Shown here piece after piece: positions 15,895-18,780 of a stretch of 18,780 nucleotides of DNA (the stretch's first letter is position 1; each line of letters begins with the position of its first letter). Under the pieces are notes generated by a model. The model was not told the DNA's origin, searched no databases, and was given only the letters and a program-made list of their open reading frames with translations. The position numbers were made by a program, and so were the translations under genes. Origin of the DNA: Phycisphaerales bacterium (GTDB lineage Bacteria; Planctomycetota; Phycisphaerae; SM23-33); contig PMYM01000067.1 of NCBI GenBank assembly GCA_003171235.1, positions 320 to 19,099 on the forward strand, read 5' to 3'.

Positions 15895-18453
15895 CTAGGC
15901 CCAGCGGATCAAGCCCAATTCCCGGCTGTCGGGCAGGGCCTCGTGCCGGGGCAGGACGCGCACAGTATAGCCGGCCAGGCCGGTCCGCCCGCAAGGCATG
16001 TCGGCGACAAAGTGGACGCGGCCCTCGGCGTCGGGGTTGCCCTGGGCGGCCATTTCCACCGCCTGCCCGTGCTGGAGTTGCCCGTCCATGTCCAGCGACC
16101 CATGGTAAAGCTCCACGGCCACGTCGGACGGCCCCAGCCGGCCCAGAACGATAGTGGCCTCGACGTGGATGGGCTGGCCCACGACCGAGACGCCGTCCAT
16201 GTTGTCATGCACGCTTTCGATGCGGATCTGGCCAAAATCGCCGCTAAGCCTGCCCCGCCACTCGGCCAGGGACCTGGCCCCGGCCAGGTCGGCCTGGGTC
16301 AGTTGCCGCCAGCGCTGGCTGGCCGGTGCGTAGAAGGTCTCGGCGTATTCTCGGACCATGCGATTGGTGTTGAAATAGGGCGAGAGTTTCTTCATCGCCG
16401 CCTTCATCAGGGCGATCCACTGCCGCGGCAGGCCGTCCTGCCCGCGGCTGTAGAAGGTCGGCACCACCTGCTTTTCCAGGATGTCATACAGGGCCTGGCT
16501 CTCCACGACGTTCTGGTAATCCAGGTCCTCGTAGCTTTCGCCCGAGCCGATGGCCCAGCCGACGTCGCCCTCGTAGCCCTCGTTCCACCAGCCGTCCAGC
16601 ACCGAGACGTTCAGGCCGCCGTTGGTGGCCACCTTCATGCCGCTGGTGCCGCTGGCTTCCATCGGCCTGAGGGGCGTATTCAGCCAGACGTCCACCCCCT
16701 GCACCAGGTAGCGGGCGACGTTGAGGTCGTAGTCTTCCAGAAAGACGATGTTGCGACGGAATTCCGGCTGGCGGGCGATGTGCACCAGTTGCCGGATGAG
16801 GTCCTTGCCCGGATTGTCGCGGGGGTGGGCCTTGCCGGCGAATATGATCTGCACCCGCTGCTGGGGGTTGTTCAGCAGCCGGGCCAGCCGCTGCACGTCG
16901 TGCAGGATAAGATTGGCGCGTTTGTACGTGGCAAATCGCCTGGCAAAGCCGATGGTCAGGGCCTCGGGGTCGAGCACTTCGTCAGCCGCGGCCAGTTCGG
17001 CGGCCGAGGCCCCACGCCGCGAATACTGCTCGTGCAGGCGGCGCCGGGCGAAACCCACCAGCCGTTCACGCCGCCGCTCGTGGCTGCGCCACAGTTCGGT
17101 GTCGGGAATAGTGTCGATGGCCTGCCAGATCTTGGCGTCGCTGGGCTGCTCCTGCCACTCGCTGCCCAGGTAGCGGTCGAACAGCCCGGCCATATCGTAG
17201 CTGATCCAGGTGCCGACATGGATGCCGTTGGTGATCGAACTGATGGGCACCTCGTCCACCGGCAGCCCCGGCCAGACGCCCGACCAGAGCTTTCGGCTGA
17301 CCGAGCCGTGCAGCCGGCTGACGCCGTTGCGGTTGCCCGACAGCCGCAGCGCCAGCACCGTCAGGCTCATGGGCTCCTCGCTATTGCGCGGGTCCTGCCG
17401 GCCCAGCGACAGGAACTGCTCCTTGCTCAGGGACAACTGGCCCCAGTACTCGCTGAAGTACCGCTCGATGAGCCAGCCCTCGAAGGCGTCGTTGCCGGCC
17501 GGCACCGGCGTGTGGGTGGTGAAGACGTTGGAGGCGATGACCGCCTCGCGGGCCACGTCCAAGCTCACCTGGTAGCGGGCCATGAGCATCCGGATGCGCT
17601 CCAGCGAGAGGAAGGCCGAGTGGCCCTCGTTCATGTGGAAGACTTCCGGCTCGATGCCCAGGGCCGCCAGCGCCCGCACGCCGCCGATGCCCAGCACGAT
17701 CTCCTGCCGGATGCGCATCTCCTGGTCGCCCCCGTAAAGCTGGGCGGTGATCAGCCGGTCCTCGGGCGAGTTCTCCGGCACGTTGGTGTCCAGCAGGTAC
17801 AGGTCCACCCGCCCCACCTGGACACACCAGACGCGGGCCCGCACGCGGCGGTTGGGAAAGCCCAGTTCCACCGTCACCGGCTGGCCGTCCTTGCCCGAGG
17901 CCATGCGGATGGGCATGTTGTAGAAATCGTTGGCGGGGAAAAGCTCCAACTGCCAGCCATCGGCGTTTAGCCGCTGGCGGAAATATCCCTGCTGATACAG
18001 CAGGCCCACCCCCACCAGGGGCAAGCCGGTGTCGCTGGCGCTCTTGAGGTGGTCGCCGGCCAGCACCCCCAGGCCGCCCGAGTAAATGGGTATGCACTCG
18101 GTCAGGCCGAACTCGGCGCAGAAGTAGGCGATCTTGGGCCGGTCGGCCGGACCGAATTTCTCCGCCCACCAGCCCGGACGCGCCAGATCCTCGTGCAACT
18201 GCTCCACCAGCCGCCGCAACTGCTCCGTGAAGCCCGGATCGCGCACCACGGCGTCCAGCCGCTGCTGGTCGATCTGGCCCAGCATGGCCACCGGGTTATG
18301 GCTGGTGGTTTCCCACAGCCGGGCGTCCAGCCGGCGGAAAACCTCGCGGACCTCCCCCCGCCAGGACCAGCGGACGTTGAAGGCCAGTTCCTTCAGCCCG
18401 GCAAGCTCCGGCGGAAGACTCGGCTGAACGGCAAAGGTGCGCAGCGGTCTCAT
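15895..18453 (-). CDS. glgP: Alpha-glucan (glycogen) phosphorylase, GT35 family
   Basis: This cytoplasmic PLP enzyme releases glucose 1-phosphate from storage alpha-1,4-glucan using phosphate. The 852-residue length fits the 'archaeal/bacterial' phosphorylase subgroup, which carries a DUF3417-type N-terminal domain, here about residues 10-110 (LAFNVRWSWRGEVREVFRRL). Landmarks are PKIAYFCAEFGLTE from residue 107, SGGLGVLAGDHLKSASD at 125-141, VFTTHTPVPAGNDAFE, RRFATYKRANL near 505, IIFAGKAHPRDNPGK, and VWLNTPLRPMEASGTSGMK. The last ends in K607, the expected PLP Schiff-base lysine. The start is ATG 18453 with TAAGGA about 11 bases upstream. The leader contains competing hairpins (see 18477-18553). 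The UVR-motif gene follows on the same strand. No glycogen synthase or branching enzyme is in the window. Confidence 0.95.
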   Translation of the reverse strand: MRPLRTFAVQPSLPPELAGLKELAFNVRWSWRGEVREVFRRLDARLWETTSHNPVAMLGQIDQQRLDAVVRDPGFTEQLRRLVEQLHEDLARPGWWAEKFGPADRPKIAYFCAEFGLTECIPIYSGGLGVLAGDHLKSASDTGLPLVGVGLLYQQGYFRQRLNADGWQLELFPANDFYNMPIRMASGKDGQPVTVELGFPNRRVRARVWCVQVGRVDLYLLDTNVPENSPEDRLITAQLYGGDQEMRIRQEIVLGIGGVRALAALGIEPEVFHMNEGHSAFLSLERIRMLMARYQVSLDVAREAVIASNVFTTHTPVPAGNDAFEGWLIERYFSEYWGQLSLSKEQFLSLGRQDPRNSEEPMSLTVLALRLSGNRNGVSRLHGSVSRKLWSGVWPGLPVDEVPISSITNGIHVGTWISYDMAGLFDRYLGSEWQEQPSDAKIWQAIDTIPDTELWRSHERRRERLVGFARRRLHEQYSRRGASAAELAAADEVLDPEALTIGFARRFATYKRANLILHDVQRLARLLNNPQQRVQIIFAGKAHPRDNPGKDLIRQLVHIARQPEFRRNIVFLEDYDLNVARYLVQGVDVWLNTPLRPMEASGTSGMKVATNGGLNVSVLDGWWNEGYEGDVGWAIGSGESYEDLDYQNVVESQALYDILEKQVVPTFYSRGQDGLPRQWIALMKAAMKKLSPYFNTNRMVREYAETFYAPASQRWRQLTQADLAGARSLAEWRGRLSGDFGQIRIESVHDNMDGVSVVGQPIHVEATIVLGRLGPSDVAVELYHGSLDMDGQLQHGQAVEMAAQGNPDAEGRVHFVADMPCGRTGLAGYTVRVLPRHEALPDSRELGLIRWA

Positions 18454-18780
18454 CAGGCTTCAAATCCTTACTAGACTTTGGGCGTAGGCCCTTTGTGGCA
18501 CGCCCGTGCAAGCTTCATCGGCTGTTTTGGGGGGAAAGATTACGCCCAAAAGCAGGGGGCAATCCTTCACCCACGGGCTAACCATCATATCCCCGTGCCT
18601 CCAGGGCTTTACCACCCATGATCCAGGAATATGCCCGGGCCTCTGCCGGCCGGGGTTATCATCCGCTCTGCCGGACCTGGTTGTCCTTAGAGTCCCTAAC
18701 ACAATGACCCGTGGCCGCGACCTGTCTGCGTGAGCCGCACAGGCAGACGGAGCGGGCTTTGCCGCAGGCCTAGGCGCGAG
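18454..18780 (-). promoter_or_regulatory. glgP leader with competing inverted repeats; no gene seen
   Basis: I find no convincing coding frame. In transcript order (minus strand), TTTTGGG (18551-18545) can pair with CCCAAAA (18531-18525). GGGCGT (18505-18500) can pair with ACGCCC (18485-18480), helped by GCC/GGC inside. Alternatively TTTGGGCGTA (18550-18541) pairs perfectly with TACGCCCAAA (18486-18477). The two states exclude each other and end just before the ribosome binding site. Another hairpin, CCTG/CAGG with TGCG/CGCA, lies at 18721-18743. No known riboswitch class was recognised. TATGAT at 18589-18584 resembles a -10 box but lacks a good -35. Confidence 0.4.

Noticed and set aside
15943..17970. 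A 675-codon plus-strand frame across glgP
   Set aside because: Same reason: glgP motifs are all present on the minus strand and this frame lacks any recognisable domain.
18460..18702. An 80-codon minus-strand frame upstream of glgP
   Set aside because: It lacks a ribosome binding site, has no recognisable similarity, and overlaps the structured leader.

Overview
The window looks like a piece of a Planctomycetota chromosome, probably Phycisphaerae-like. The best evidence is the 1998-residue protein at 7055-13051, which begins with the LEPR-x-LL motif found at the N-terminus of long exported planctomycete proteins. A UVR-motif protein of planctomycete type and many TPR proteins agree with this. 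Most of the window is GC-rich with strong G/C at third codon positions. Bases 121 to about 1080 are visibly less GC-rich. No transposase, phage gene, CRISPR array or toxin system was seen.

Left part, plus strand. The C-terminal part of NAD(P)H-hydrate dehydratase (NnrD) is followed 11 bases later by an AhpD/carboxymuconolactone decarboxylase-like gene. A tRNA-Ser(GGA) lies on the opposite strand at 1083-1169. Next comes an envelope-type pair: a lipoprotein with TPR-like helices and a SPOR domain (1451-2236), then a Wzx/MOP-type flippase (2270-3832). After a 240-base gap with hairpins and a good promoter, two tandem TPR genes (4074-5312 and 5323-6975) form an operon. The first appears to be leaderless, and the two share a homologous C-terminal module.

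Right part, minus strand. Transcription converges on a bidirectional terminator at 6997-7028. In minus-strand order the genes are glycogen/alpha-glucan phosphorylase (glgP, 18453-15895), a UVR-motif protein (15779-14997), thiC (14755-13442) and the giant LEPR protein (13051-7055). Candidate sigma70-type promoters precede thiC and the giant gene.

Non-coding highlights are:
(1) A pair of inverted GTAG-headed palindromes at 14904-15000 with compensatory base-pair changes, resembling a REPIN/BIME. One copy supplies the stop codon of the UVR gene.
(2) A glgP leader with mutually exclusive helices.
(3) A long leader of the giant gene with a strong Shine-Dalgarno sequence displayed in a hairpin loop but no start codon within reach.

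The metabolic genes (nnrD, thiC, glgP) are ordinary housekeeping. The lipoprotein, flippase, TPR proteins and giant protein point to envelope or surface biology. I do not see a complete new defence or metabolic system here.
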